A stretch of 64,000 nucleotides of DNA from Dasypus novemcinctus (taxonomy: Eukaryota > Chordata > Mammalia > Cingulata > Dasypodidae): assembly GCF_030445035.2 (NCBI RefSeq), contig NC_080696.1, positions 28,409,661-28,473,660 on the forward strand, read 5' to 3'. The notes beneath the pieces were generated by a model that saw only the letters and a program-made list of their open reading frames with translations, did no database searches and had not been told where the DNA came from. The first letter of the stretch is position 1, and each line of letters begins with the position of its first letter. Both the position numbers and the translations under genes were made by a program. Of the stretch, positions 34,602 to 45,770 are shown piece by piece.

Positions 34602-35434
34602 ACTTAAGATTTGTGATTATGGCTTACTCATCTTTTACCTTCCCTCATACCCTAGCCCCCCCAAAAATAGCACTGGTCTTTTATATAAACACAGCCTCTA
34701 TTCCAGGTGCTTTTCATTTATCTCATTTAGTCTTCTACAAACCCTTCAAATGTAGAATGTTACTGAAGCAAATAGGCATAAGTTTGGTATTTTATATTTT
34801 TGTATCATTTCTTTGCCTAACCACAATCTAGATTTAATCAGAATTCAGAGCTAATCAGGCCCTAGAAAACAAATTCACCCTAAGCAAAGCCTCAAGCTTG
34901 ATAAATATTTGAAACCAGAATGCCAATTTATTAATTTTCCACAAACAATTACTCTTAAGCAGTCAAGCAGATAGAGCTTGACTTGACTAAACAGTAAAGA
35001 TTCTCCTAGTATGAAAATGAAATAAGAAACTAAATTTTGGACAAAAGTTCTAGCTAATTAATTTATTTCTCCAGGCTTTCTATAGAGAGAGTTTTCATTA
35101 ATTATTTGTCCAATTTTCCATATGAATTCTGGAAGAAATAAAATTATTCTATGGGGGGTGACTTAGTTAGTTGAATGAGTGATGGCTGCAGTCAGTTCAA
35201 GAGATTATTCTTTTGTTACAGTGTATTTATAGATTCAAGTTAAAAGCCTTTGTCAACACAAAGCAACTCTCATCTATTCCTAAATTCCTAATTTTTGAAT
35301 ATTTTTTCAGTCTTGGTTTGGTCAGTAAAACAGAGTGACTCTTAATGTTATTGAATACAGGTGTTTAATAAAGGAAACAGGTCGTACTTGAACATAACAA
35401 GAGCTGGATGAGCGAAGGTCAGGAAGAGTGACAG
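34602..35434. other. No gene recognised
   Basis: AT-rich. A short open frame at 34613-34831 has no recognisable domain. Nothing else stands out. Confidence 0.3.
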
Positions 35435-35446
35435 AAAGTCAAGGAA

Positions 35447-35868
35447 GGGAAGCAGACTTGGCCCAGTGGATAGGGCATCCGTCTACCACATGGGAGGTCT
35501 GCAGTTCAAACCCTGGGCATCCTTCACCCGTGTGGAGCTGGCCCACATACAGTGCTGATGAATGCAAGGAGTGCCATGCCATGCCGGGGTGTCCCCCGCA
35601 TAGGGGAGCCCCACATGAAAGGAGTGCACCCCATAAGGAGAGCCACCCAGCACAAAAGGAAGTGCAGCCTGCCCAGGAATGGAGCCGCACAACGGAGAGT
35701 TGATGCAGCAAGATGACACAACAAAAAGAAACACAGATTCTTGGTGCCACTGACAACAACAGAAGCAGACAAAAAGGACACACAGTGAATGGACACAGAG
35801 AACAGACAACTGGGGCATGGGTGGGGGGAAGGGTAGAAAAATAAATAAAATAAATCTTAAAAAAGAAA
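35447..35868 (+). mobile_element. DAS-III SINE with target-site duplication
   Basis: Head GGGAAGCAGACTTGGCCCAG, typical body and AAATAAATAAAATAAATC tail. It is flanked by AAAGTCAARGAA at 35435-35446 and 35869-35880, with one mismatch. Confidence 0.88.
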
Positions 35869-35880
35869 AAAGTCAAAGAA

Positions 35881-36394
35881 ACAGTCATTGATGACTTCAG
35901 CTTGATTCAAGTTTTTCTGGACATTGCTGCAATTGTCAAGCCCCTGGGAAAGGTCAAGGCGTTGGTCTGCAGCAGCTAAGCAGGGACTTGTGGAGAAATC
36001 TGTGAAGCCTTTTCATCTGGCTGCCACAGCCACCCTGGAATGATGACTTCTCCACTAACCAGTTCACTTTCCAAATACTGTGTAAGTTCCTCTCATTGAC
36101 AAACTTTAGCCTGAAACTATACAGAGAAGAATCTTCTGGAAAATGAATTTTCCAGTGCAGAGGAGACCATAGAAGAGGATGGTTGTAATGCAAAGCTGAT
36201 AGCTGACAATCTGGCACAATGGTAAATTAATTTTTCTGGTTATATTGAGATGGTTGCATGGAATCTTTCTTTTTATTCACTCAATATGGGAGTTACATTA
36301 CTATATCTTTTTGATGTGGAATGTCCTTAAACGCCTATAATACATCCTATTTAGTCATTTTTACTCTTTTTACTTTTTAGTTTTCTTTTTTTAA
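35881..36394. other. No gene recognised
   Basis: 35890-36220 is less AT-rich and carries a short minus-strand open frame of 87 codons, without a domain I recognise. It may be an old repeat or decayed unique sequence. Confidence 0.3.
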
Positions 36395-36432
36395 AGTTAA
36401 TAGATCACATAAAATGTTACATTAAAAAACAT

Positions 36433-36844
36433 AAAAGGGAAGCAGACTTGGCCCAGTGGTTAGGGCATCTGTCTACCACATGGGAGGTCTGCTGTTCAAA
36501 CCCTGGGCCTCCTTGACCTGTGTGGAGCTGGCCCATGCACAGTGCTGATGCACACGAGTGCCATGCCACGCAGGGGTGTCCCCCACATAGGGCAGCTACA
36601 CGCACAAGGAGTGTGCCCCATAAGGAAAGCCACCCAGTGTGAAAGAAAGTGCAGTCTGCCTAAGAATGACACTGCCCACGTGGAGAGCTGACACAACAGG
36701 ATGACACAACAAAAAAAGAAACACAGATTCCTGGTGCAGCTGACAACAACAGAAGCAGACAAAGAAGAAGACGCAGCAAATACATACAGAGAACAGACAA
36801 CCTGGGTGGGGGGAGAAGGGGAGAGAAATAAATAATCTCTAAAA
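36433..36844 (+). mobile_element. DAS-III SINE inside an L1 tail
   Basis: Head GGGAAGCAGACTTGGCCCAG, full body, AAATAAATAATC tail. AAAAAACAT flanks it at 36424-36432 and 36845-36853, restoring the L1 terminal sequence when the SINE is removed. Confidence 0.85.
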
Positions 36845-37098
36845 AAAAAACATGAGGTTCCCATAAGCCCCAATCCCCACCACCCCACCCCCATCATTTT
36901 AAAATTGTATTCTTTGAAGATACATAGATAATAAAAATGTTACATTAAAAAATATAAGAGGTTCCCATATACCCCACACCCCTCTACCCCACTCCTCCAT
37001 CAACAACCTTTTTCATCAGTATGGCACATTCATTGCATTTGATGAATACATTTTGGAGCACTGCTGCACCACATGGATAATAGTTACATTGAAGTTTA

Positions 37099-37224
37099 TT
37101 TATTTATTTTTTTTTAATTTTTTTATTTTTTATTGACTTTGTAATAATATTACATTAAAAATATATATGTGAGGTCCCATTCAACCCCACCCCCCCACCC
37201 CCCCTCTCCCCCCCCCAACAACAC
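37099..37224 (-). mobile_element. 126-bp young L1 tail with 17-bp target-site duplication
   Basis: Contains only the last ~100 bases of the L1-B-type 3' UTR plus poly-T at the left: 'gactttgtaataatattaca', 'tatatatgtgaggtcccatt' and a C-rich tract. AGTTACATTGAAGTTTA flanks it exactly at 37082-37098 and 37225-37241. A strongly 5'-truncated, recent insertion. Confidence 0.93.
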
Positions 37225-37290
37225 AGTTACATTGAAGTTTATAATCTCCCCCAGTACATTCAGTGTGTTATGGCAGGATATATAGTTTTA

Positions 37291-37943
37291 CTCTTTTTAA
37301 ATACACTTTGAAATCCAATTAGATGAAAAAATTCAAACTAAACTATGAAATATATTTACCATACAGATACTCTTTGAAAGAAATCTGAGGTGAAGTACTC
37401 CACTGAGAAAGGAAATTAATTTATGGTAAAGTGTTGTGCTATGGGATGTAAGAATAAATAAAGGGTTTAATATTGATCATTTTCAAAATTAGCAATAGCA
37501 AAAGTGTTTAGCCATGGAAATCTGCATTTAATATTCCAGACAATTTTGATTCATAAATATTAGTATGTATTTATTTTTTAAAATGTTTATTATTTATCAA
37601 GCATTAGCTGACCTACAGATATTAATTCATTTAGGTAGGTAATATTATTATTTCCAATTTGTAGATGAGAAAACTGAGATATAGAGAGTTAATTCATTTG
37701 AGATCATAATTCTAACAGCTGTGGATCGAGGGACTATTCCCAAGCAGTAAGTTCCTGGTAGTGCTATTAACTACTATATTATGTGTCTCAATGGCAAAGT
37801 TTGGTGGAGGGAGAATGGAGAGAGACCAGAGGAAGATACAAACAAAACAAAATTCTTTTCTTGTTCAAAAGGAAAATGTGGATGTTGATAAGGAATGAAT
37901 ACTGCTGGAAAACAATGTTAGGCATTGTTCTTTTGCTCTTTAG
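37291..37943. other. No gene; AT-rich DNA left of a possible fossil exon
   Basis: No repeat is recognised. The last ~20 bases (TTGTTCTTTTGCTCTTTAG ending at 37943) form a good pyrimidine tract and acceptor AG. Confidence 0.35.
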
Positions 37944-38183
37944 ATCAGATGCTTATATTCATGACAAGACTGAATTTGACCATCCTGCAACTACTGAAAT
38001 TACAAATTATATTTCCAGCCAACCATGGGTACTAACTGGTTGTGGTTATGATTCCAAATTTGGAACTTACACACGCTGATGGGCCCACCGGGACTATGTG
38101 ATTACTCCTGGCCTAGTGAACTGTGGTGACAGGGTTATGAGTATAAACATGTCTGATGGTGATCAACCTTAACTGGACTGGAG
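37944..38183 (+). pseudogene. Candidate fossil exon (240 bp, GT-AG borders, two in-frame stops)
   Basis: A 240-bp segment with a pyrimidine-rich acceptor ending TTTAG and a consensus donor GAG/GTAAGT at 38181-38188. In the frame that starts one base into the segment, about 44 codons read openly, with a balanced composition unlike the surrounding AT-rich DNA (HDKTEFDHP, QPWVLTGCGYD and KFGTYTR visible). A TGA then falls between Arg and a Trp-Ala-His stretch; it could derive from CGA. A further open stretch (RDYVITPGLVNCGDRV visible) ends in a TAA near the donor. Exon phases would be 2/2. I do not recognise the protein. It is more likely a decayed exon of a lost or duplicated gene than a functional one. 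No neighbouring exon was identified. Confidence 0.45.
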
Positions 38184-38945
38184 GTAAGTTCTCAAAAAAA
38201 AGGGTAATTGTAACTTGGGCAGAAATCCCAAACGGTTTTACCAAGGTAGCCAAAGCCTAGATATATTATAGGGCCCTCCAATCCCCTCCTGGACTTTAAA
38301 TTCTTTGAAATTGGAACTACATCTTATTTATCTTCCTTCTTCCCCCCAGTGCTCAATGTAGTACCTTGAAAGAGATAAACTTACAACAGTGATAACTAGT
38401 ACCAAATTTCAAAAGATTGGAGCGTCTTCCTGCTCTCTACTGAAATCCTGGAGTGATCCCCAATCTAGTCTTCTTTGGCCCTGTCCTATGAGGTTGTCAC
38501 AAGCTTCTCTTCTTTAAGAAGGAAAGAGCCACCAAGTATTGATCACACTCCTCTGTGTCCCTGGGATCTTGGCCTCTGAGGTCTTCACTTGCTTATTACC
38601 TGTTCCTGTGTGCTTTGTCATTGTTAACTAGAGCACACAATCCTTGGCACTGTCTCTCAGCAATCCTTTGAGGCCTGAGATAAAAATACCTTCCCACAGA
38701 AGAAAGTTACATTTTTCTCTCAGTTGCCTGAAAGTACCCAAATCCTAATACCATTTAATTAAACATACTTGATTGAGGATTTACCACCACATGTGTGGCC
38801 TGTGTGAAAACACACATGAGGGTCTAATGATGGCTCAGATTTTCATGTAATATTTCTTTGTTCCTTTTGCTAGCATGATCATTTAATACTGGCTAGTTTT
38901 CTCACTGTCATTTTCTATATAAGGGGTTTATTTCTCATGAGCTTG
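38184..38945. other. No gene recognised
   Basis: Mixed composition. No frame, exon-like pattern or named repeat apart from the donor site at its left edge. Confidence 0.3.
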
Positions 38946-39468
38946 TGGGTCAGTTAAGTTCATGTGTCAACATGGCTACATTACAATGTCCAGTTGTTTG
39001 GTCAAACAAGCTCTGGCCTGATTGCTACTGTGTGGATATTTCCTGAGAGATTTACACATATTGTCAGTGGATTGCATCTATAGCTGATTACATCTACAAC
39101 CAAGAAAGTAGACTGCCCTCAGCATAAGGGGAGTCTCCTCATCAATCAGTTGGAGGTCTAAGAACCAGAACTAAGGATTTCAGAAGTCAAAAAGAAGACT
39201 TTATCTCTGCTTCAGCCAGCCAGCTTCACCTGGAGAATTTCACTTCAACTTCATTGTAGTTTCCAACTTGCACCCTGTCCTATGGAATTGCAACTTGTTG
39301 ACAATCTCCACAGGCACATGTGCCAATTCCTGTAATAAATCCTTTATTTATGTCACACACATGTGCATGCATATATAGACATACATTCATACATATATAT
39401 GTAGGTATGTATGTGTATATGAATTATTCCTGCCAGATCTGTTTCTCTGGAGAATCTTGATGAATACA
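38946..39468 (+). mobile_element. MLT1-like (ERVL-MaLR) LTR
   Basis: 'catgtgtcaacatggctaca', 'ttgtttggtcaaacaagctc' and 'gccaattcctgtaataaatc' (with an AATAAA polyadenylation signal), ending 'ctgtttctctggagaatctt' plus GATGAATACA. A CATACATATATA-type microsatellite lies at 39360-39425. It is followed directly by MaLR internal sequence, so this is a 5' LTR. Confidence 0.75.
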
Positions 39469-40540
39469 GATTGTAGTACTGAGAGTGGAAAGCTGCTCTA
39501 ACAAACATCTAAGTATGTGGAACAGGCTTGGAAATTAGGTAATGAGTAAAGCTGGAAGAATCTGAGGTGCTTGATAAGAAGACCAAGTTGCTTTGCAGTC
39601 TGTTGGTAGAAATATGGATGTTAAAGATACTTCCATTGATAACTTAGAAAGAAATGATGAATGTGGTTCTTGTTATAACATAGCAGATAACTTGCTGAAA
39701 TTGTGTTCTCATGTTCAATGGAAGGCAGAATTTACAGGCATTGAACCTGGATGTTTAGCTGAGGAGATTTTCAAGCTAAGTGTGGAAGCTACAGACTTTT
39801 TTCTCCTTGTAACTTACAGTAAAATGAGAGCAGAAAGGGATAAAATGAGAACTGATTTCTTACACTCATAGGAACCAGCAACTGATAATGTGGCAAATTC
39901 TCATTCTATCCAGATAGTGTTCTCTGAGACCAGGGCCAAAAGTGACTCTATCAGGGTCCTTCATGAACTATTGAGAGTGCATTTCCAGAGAATGGGACTC
40001 CTGATGAGGGTATGGCTAGGAAATTCTTTGCTAAAGAGGCTGTGGGTGAGCATGGGTCCAGTCAGCATTGGGGTGGCACCAATGCTTGGAGAAACTGGAG
40101 CACACACAGCAATGCTCAGGCAGCGTGAGATTGCCACTGCTGTCCTCAGACTCAGTGTGACCTGGGCTCCAGCACTGGGGAGAGCATGGCTGCTCTCACA
40201 AGCTCTTGGAAAGGGTGGGGCTGCCCCTCCAGCAGGCTCAGAGGACAAAGCCTCAATCCAGAGATGACCTTGAAATCTAATGAAGTTTGCTCTGCTGGGC
40301 TTTGGCCCTGCTTGGAACCTGTGACCCCCTTTTCCTTCCAGTTTCTTGTTACAGAATAAGCATGCCTATCCTCTGCATGTTCTACCATTGTGCTTTGGAA
40401 GCACATAACTTATTTTCCAGGTTTCTCAGGTCCACAGATGGAGAGGGATTTTGCCTCAGGAGAGATCACAGCCATAACTGATTTTGATGTGATGTTGAAC
40501 TTGAGTTATTTTTAATCTTCACAGAATATCTGCTTCCACT
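39469..40540 (+). mobile_element. ERVL-MaLR internal region
   Basis: Starts with a primer-site-like 'ttgtagtactgagagtgg' and runs through the familiar MaLR internal blocks: 'tggaaattaggtaatgagta', 'tgttggtagaaatatggatg', 'gtggaagctacagacttttt', and near the end 'ttggaagcacataacttatt'. A 92-codon open frame at 39593-39871 is homologous to the longer frame at 1202-1795. No 3' LTR was found downstream. Confidence 0.75.
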
Positions 40541-40929
40541 TTGAAATTTTCTTTCTTTTAGGACCACTTTTGTTTGTTTGTCTCTGTACCTATCTGTTTT
40601 TTAGGAGATCAACAATACTTTTAAAATGTGATTCTGAAAACATTTTACTCCAGCATTTTAAATTGTTTTCATTTTAAGAGAGGGTACACACCACTGCAAA
40701 TAGAAGTATAATATTGTTTAAATGAAGACTTTTGTTTAAGGAAACTTGATTTGAGAAAGTTTCATCTTCCTAAAACTGGTGTAATCAGGCCTCCTTCAGA
40801 GTGTCTTACAGGATGGGTAAGGGCAAACACAGTTTGTGAATGCTTTTTATGTTTTCCCCTAAGACAATTCTAAATCAACATTTTTTAGTAGAAACTTTCT
40901 GAACTGACTCCTTGTTGTAGAATTTGAGA
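40541..40929. other. No gene recognised
   Basis: AT-rich, between the MaLR internal region and the LTR at about 40930. Confidence 0.3.
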
Positions 40930-41405
40930 GAGGTTCAATTATTTGCATATAGAAAGGCCAGGACTCAGGAATGATTTTGAGAAGAAAAATGGTTTATTGA
41001 TGTGGCCGGCCAGACTTGGGAGCTTTCTGTTTCAATCCTGAGCACTGAACAAGATTTTTGAATCCCTTTTATACAAAGAGGAAAGGCCAAATTGTCCTTT
41101 TGTTTCAGTTCTCAATAGGCTTGAATTAGCATATATCTTCCACATCCTAGGTAAGCTTTTAGCATGGACTTCAGACATTCTAGATAAGCTTTTAGCACAT
41201 TTGGTTTGCATTTTCCCTGAATATTTAAAGTTTATAGACTTTGCATTGTTAAACTGTTTCCTGGGACTGGAGTCGTTGCCCTGGTTACCAAGGGCAGGAC
41301 TGCAGCCTCTTACAGTTCCACACCCACAAGTCAGGACAGACAGTTTAGGTTAAGGTTATTTCTGAAGGGACAAAGAGCCCTTCCACCCATAGCCCACATC
41401 GACTT
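40930..41405 (-). mobile_element. Solo ERV LTR (class I-like)
   Basis: On the minus strand there is an LTR-like promoter: TGTATAAAAGGGATTC at about 41061-41076, then a ~70-base R-like segment, then CAATAAACC polyadenylation signal at about 40992-41000, then a short U5-like part ending near 40930. No internal region adjoins it. Exact ends and target-site duplication could not be fixed. Confidence 0.55.
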
Positions 41406-43303
41406 GACATTCTTTATAATATGTTTATGCTAGAGAGTGCTGAATGATTAAGGAACTCAAGAGAGAAAGGCATACAGTTACCTCTACTTCCAACAGAAAA
41501 ACTGAATTCAGTTCTTACTGGGTCATTACTTTTTCTTTGGTTTTCTGAAAATGTACCTCCATATAGAGCCATTCCTTAATGTTTACTCTGTGTAACTCTG
41601 TTATCTACATGAGAAGAATATCTCACAGATTGGATTCACATATAATAAATAACTAAAGAACCTTTTACTAAGAAAGCTTTTCCAAAGGCCAAACTGTGGC
41701 AATATTTATATGATTGGAAGAAAATCTTGGGAATATTTTTAAAAGGTTGAATATACAAAAGTTGATAAATCTAATTGCAATTGTGAAATGCTCCCAGTGG
41801 TAGCTCTAGAAATAGAACTTCCATCTCCTTTCCTGCCTTCTTACCTTTTTGCCTCTAGTCTTGAGAATTTGCTTCCACCTTTAGAAACCCATCCTAATGT
41901 CATTGTATTCATCCCTGTCTTTTGAGTAATGACTAGAAAGCACACCAAAGGCTTTTGAAGAGGTTGGGGTCACATTGGGCAGCATAAATGGAGAGATTCA
42001 GAGATGTGAGGTTCCAAAGAGGGGAGGAAGTTTAAAGGATAAACTACCCAAGACTAACTGATAAAACTCATTTAATTACGTCAATCAGTTTAAGGAGATT
42101 AATATCTCAGAATAAGGTTCTAGTCAGAAACTGTGGCTATCCTCCTTTTCTCTACTTTCCTTAGTGCAAAGAAACACAGAGTCATGAAAATACAATGTGG
42201 AAAGTGATCCTAGATACTCAAAAGAGAGAAAAAATATTCTTTTGCTGCCATAGTAATGAATAGGATGTAGGGGGAAAATGGGTGGATTCATAATTTCTAC
42301 TCTTCTAAGGTCTTCAATAAGTCAATTCTAAAGTTTAGTATCTGCTATTTGTATCATCACCTCACTGATTTCAAAGTTTTATCACTCAGGAATAGGTCCA
42401 ACAGCATATAAAAGAAAACTATACTTGAAGTAGCTGAAAAAACAGATTTTTAAAATTTTAATTTTTTTCTCACACAGTGGGGAATTTGAAAGTTGGTAAT
42501 CCAAACCTGGTGCATCAAGCACAACAGTCCCATTAGTGCCCCTGGCTTACAGTATAACACAATAGGGCATAACTCCTGTTCTCATGCCACAAGATGTCTC
42601 TTCCCAAACTCCCCTGGCATCACAACTATGGCAGAGGAAAGTCAGCTGAGGCTGTGTCTGTTTTACAGAGCATTCTTAGAAGCCCCACCTAATGGGGTCC
42701 ACTGATATGTATGGCCAGCCCTGTGTCAATTGCTACCTCTATCTACAGAAGAAGAATTTTAAAATGCAGTTTTCAAGTGTTCAGATTACTATCTCAGGGA
42801 AAATAGTATTTCTTGTAAGGGATAAAGAGAGATTGGATTTCCAGTAGCTAATTGAGTACAGTGCTCTATATGGCATATAAACTTCATTATCTGCACTGTG
42901 ACACTAATAGTATCATGTGTTACTTGGCCAAAATTTAAGATTCCCACATTGCAGGATAGTATTTCTCTACCTCCTTGAAATTAGATGTGGATCATGCTTC
43001 TTAATTTGGCCAGTAACATTGAAATAAGTGATGTAGATCTTACCCTGGAAAAACTAAGAGCAAGTGTTGAATTTTCCACTCTGGAATGGATCTAGTGATA
43101 TTCCCAAAGGTTGCTGCTTCACCAGCCTGGGGCCTGAATGATGGCAATGAGTTGAAGCCCTCTGCTAACTCATGACAGACACATAACATACAGTAAGCCA
43201 TAGAAGTTTGGGGTTATTTGCTACTACAGCATTATCTAGCCTACCACTACAGTTGTCTTCTAGCACTAGCTTCTATAGAGTGTCTGGTTATTTCTATTTC
43301 CTT
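41406..43303. other. No gene recognised
   Basis: A 1.9-kb stretch of moderately AT-rich DNA. Short open frames such as 42493-42705 have no recognisable domain or exon borders. No repeat was named. Confidence 0.3.
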
Positions 43304-43314
43304 ATCATATTTTT

Positions 43315-43963
43315 ATTACCTGTTTTAAAGATACATAAATTAGACAAAATGTTACACTAAAAAATATAAGAGGTTCCCATATATCCCACTCCCCATACCC
43401 CCTACATCAACAACTTCTTTCATTAGTGTGGTACTTTCATTGTATTTGATGAGCACATTTTGGAACATTGACACGCAGCATGGATTATAGTTTACAGTGT
43501 AGTTTACCCTCTCTCCCAGTCCATTCAGTGGGTTATGACAGGATATATAATGTCCAGCATCTGTCCTTGAGTTGCAACACTTACTCTCTGGTTCTTTGGA
43601 CTTATCCAGGCCAGCTAAAAAGGAGGCAAGGATGGTCAACCATTACACCAGGGAATCAAGAGAGTCTACTACAGCTGCAAGCAGGAGAATTCCATCCATC
43701 AGCCATGTGGGATCTAAGCCCCCACTCAATTTAGAGGTGGGGTGGACATCACCATCCCAGGATCCTCAGGATGAAGGAATAAAATATGGATTACAGTGGA
43801 CTTACTGGTATTCTACTATAGAATTATTGTGACTCTAGCAATGGAAGAAATTATATCATTAGTGTGGAAACAGTGGCCACGGGAGTTGTTGAAGGCAGGG
43901 AGAGGGAAAAAGAGGTGTAATATTGGGGCATTTTCAGGACTTGGAGTTGTACTTATGTTTTTA
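43315..43963. mobile_element. L1 insertion with 5' inversion (twin priming)
   Basis: 43335-43571 is a minus-strand L1 3' end; 43572-43950 is the adjoining upstream part of the L1 3' UTR in plus orientation. In L1 coordinates the two parts meet at the 'gacttggagttgt' / 'acagatgctggacatt' boundary with a loss of roughly 15-20 bases. ATCATATTTTT flanks the unit at 43304-43314 and 43964-43974. This is the signature of twin priming during target-primed reverse transcription. Confidence 0.85.
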
Positions 43964-43974
43964 ATCATATTTTT

Positions 43975-44545
43975 CCTTATGCCTCTTGTTTCCTTTTCCT
44001 TTATCTTTCCTTTCATTAAATTTCCCCTGCTTTTCTCCCTTATCTCTTTCCAACTGAATAGAACCTGGGAAAATATATAGCTCCATCATTAGCACTGAGG
44101 TAAATAAAAGTTACTTCCTCTGAGCTATGGACTAAGATAGCATAAGCTATAGCAGTTCTACCTTTCCTCTACTTAGCACATGTTGAAGCTGTAAATTTAA
44201 CCAGCCAAGTGCTCTGTCCAGTTTCTGAAATTGTTCTCCATTTCTTTTCTAATTTTCTGGTAAGATTGAAGGTTGGCACATAAAGAAGTCACTACTGTAT
44301 AATTTTGTTACTAGATTAAATCTGATGATTGCTGAGCAAATAAAAAATGGTTTTAATTTAAATTTCTACTATACAAGCCAAGAACACAAAGGATAAATAG
44401 GGAAGTGGATGACAGATCACAGGATGTATGAACTGAAGTCTAATTGAAATGACATAAAAGATCAAGCTTCTTGAAACTTCACATGTTCTATGTACAGTAG
44501 GCTGAATTAGCTATATACTGCTATATTTAGAGGTCATGATTATGA
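43975..44545. other. No gene recognised
   Basis: AT-rich, no credible frame or named repeat. Confidence 0.3.
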
Positions 44546-44703
44546 TAGGGTTTTTTTTCTTCTTTATTTTCTTTTAAATGTTACATTAAAAAAAATGAGG
44601 TCCCCATATACCCCCCACCCCACCCACATCAACAACCTCTTCCATCATCGTGGCACATCCACTGCACCTGGTGAATACATTCTGGAGCACCACTGCACCA
44701 CAT
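44546..44703 (-). mobile_element. Short L1 3' end (~160 bp)
   Basis: Poly-T at the left, 'aaatgttacattaaaaaaaa', 'atgaggtccccatatacccc', C-rich tract and 'gaatacattctggagcacca'. Strongly 5' truncated. Duplication not resolved. Confidence 0.75.
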
Positions 44704-45189
44704 AGACAGTACAGATAAGCAACATATTCCACAGTTAAGAAAGTTTTATGATGATTACAGCCAACAGACAAGACAAAAAGCATCTAAATGTGTTTTGCTT
44801 GAGGGATAATATATTGTGTAGTAATTAAGTCACGATGAACAGATTTATAATGAGTATATTAAGTGCAATTTAAAAGGAGAGGGTATGAAAGACTTAGAAA
44901 TAATTTTTGTTAATTTAATTTTTAACTCAGGGAGTGTGCTGAAATGAAGATGAAGAGTTAAAGCTCCTGTTTCTACCACACTCTAATGCTTTAGGATCCT
45001 CATTAATGAGTCATAATCTTTTCTCTATCTTGGTAACATTCTCAGTAAAATTGAGAAAACAAAGCACATTCATTCCCTTGGGGCAACATAACATTGTTGT
45101 TGGTTTTTGCTTTTTCTCTCTTAACTCTGGGTTAATGACCCATAGCAAAAATGTGCATAATTTCATTAAAAATATTCAGAAGTTTTACC
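44704..45189. other. No gene recognised
   Basis: AT-rich, no credible frame or named repeat. Confidence 0.3.
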
Positions 45190-45770
45190 ATTTGTAGTAG
45201 ACATTAATTGTTTTTGCTTTTTTAGTTTTTTATTTTTGTTAAATTCCCATCTTCCTCCTAGGAGCTACCCCTTTTTCTATGTGGTTCTTCTGGGATAATT
45301 AATCCCTGTACTCCAGAGATAATATGTCATGAATTATGAATTATTTCATATGATCTGCTAATATTTTGTTAAGGACTTTTGCATCTATTGACATCATGTA
45401 TATCAGTGTGGTATATTCTTTTTTGTAATACATTTATCAGAATTTATTATTAGCATTGTATTTGCCTCATGAAATGACTTGGGCAGTGATCCTTCTTTCT
45501 CTAAATCACCTATGTAAGATTGGCACTATTTCCTGATTGGATATTTTTGATAAAACATACCAGTGAAATTAGCCAGGCCTGGAGTTTTCTTTTTGGGAAT
45601 CTTCATGCAAATTTTAATTTCTTTAATAGGTATAGGGTTGTTCTTTCCTGTGTTGATTTGATAAATTGTATTTTCAAAAATTTGTCCATTTCAAGTTGTA
45701 AAAATTATTGGCATAGAATTGTTCATAGTATTATCTTATTATCACTTTAAAGGCCTTGTTCATTGCCACA
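45190..45770 (-). repeat. Ancient L1 ORF2 fragment
   Basis: On the plus strand 'gctaatattttgttaaggac', 'ttgcctcatgaaatgacttg', 'attagccaggcctggagttt' and 'tttaatttctttaataggta' are antisense to the reverse-transcriptase/thumb part of old L1 ORF2. Much older than L1-B. Confidence 0.7.

Larger units (their letters stand above)
36395..37290 (-). mobile_element. Minus-strand L1 3' end, with duplicated terminus, split by a SINE and by a young L1 tail
   Basis: A first terminal block 'aaaatgttacattaaaaaac' plus 'aggttcccataagccccaat' (interrupted by the SINE at 36433-36844) is followed after 'tgtattctttgaagatacat' by a second terminal block 'aaaatgttacattaaaaaat' plus 'gaggttcccatataccccac'. The element then continues into the body of the 3' UTR and is split at 37099-37224. 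The same doubled terminus is at 48340-48500. Confidence 0.75.
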
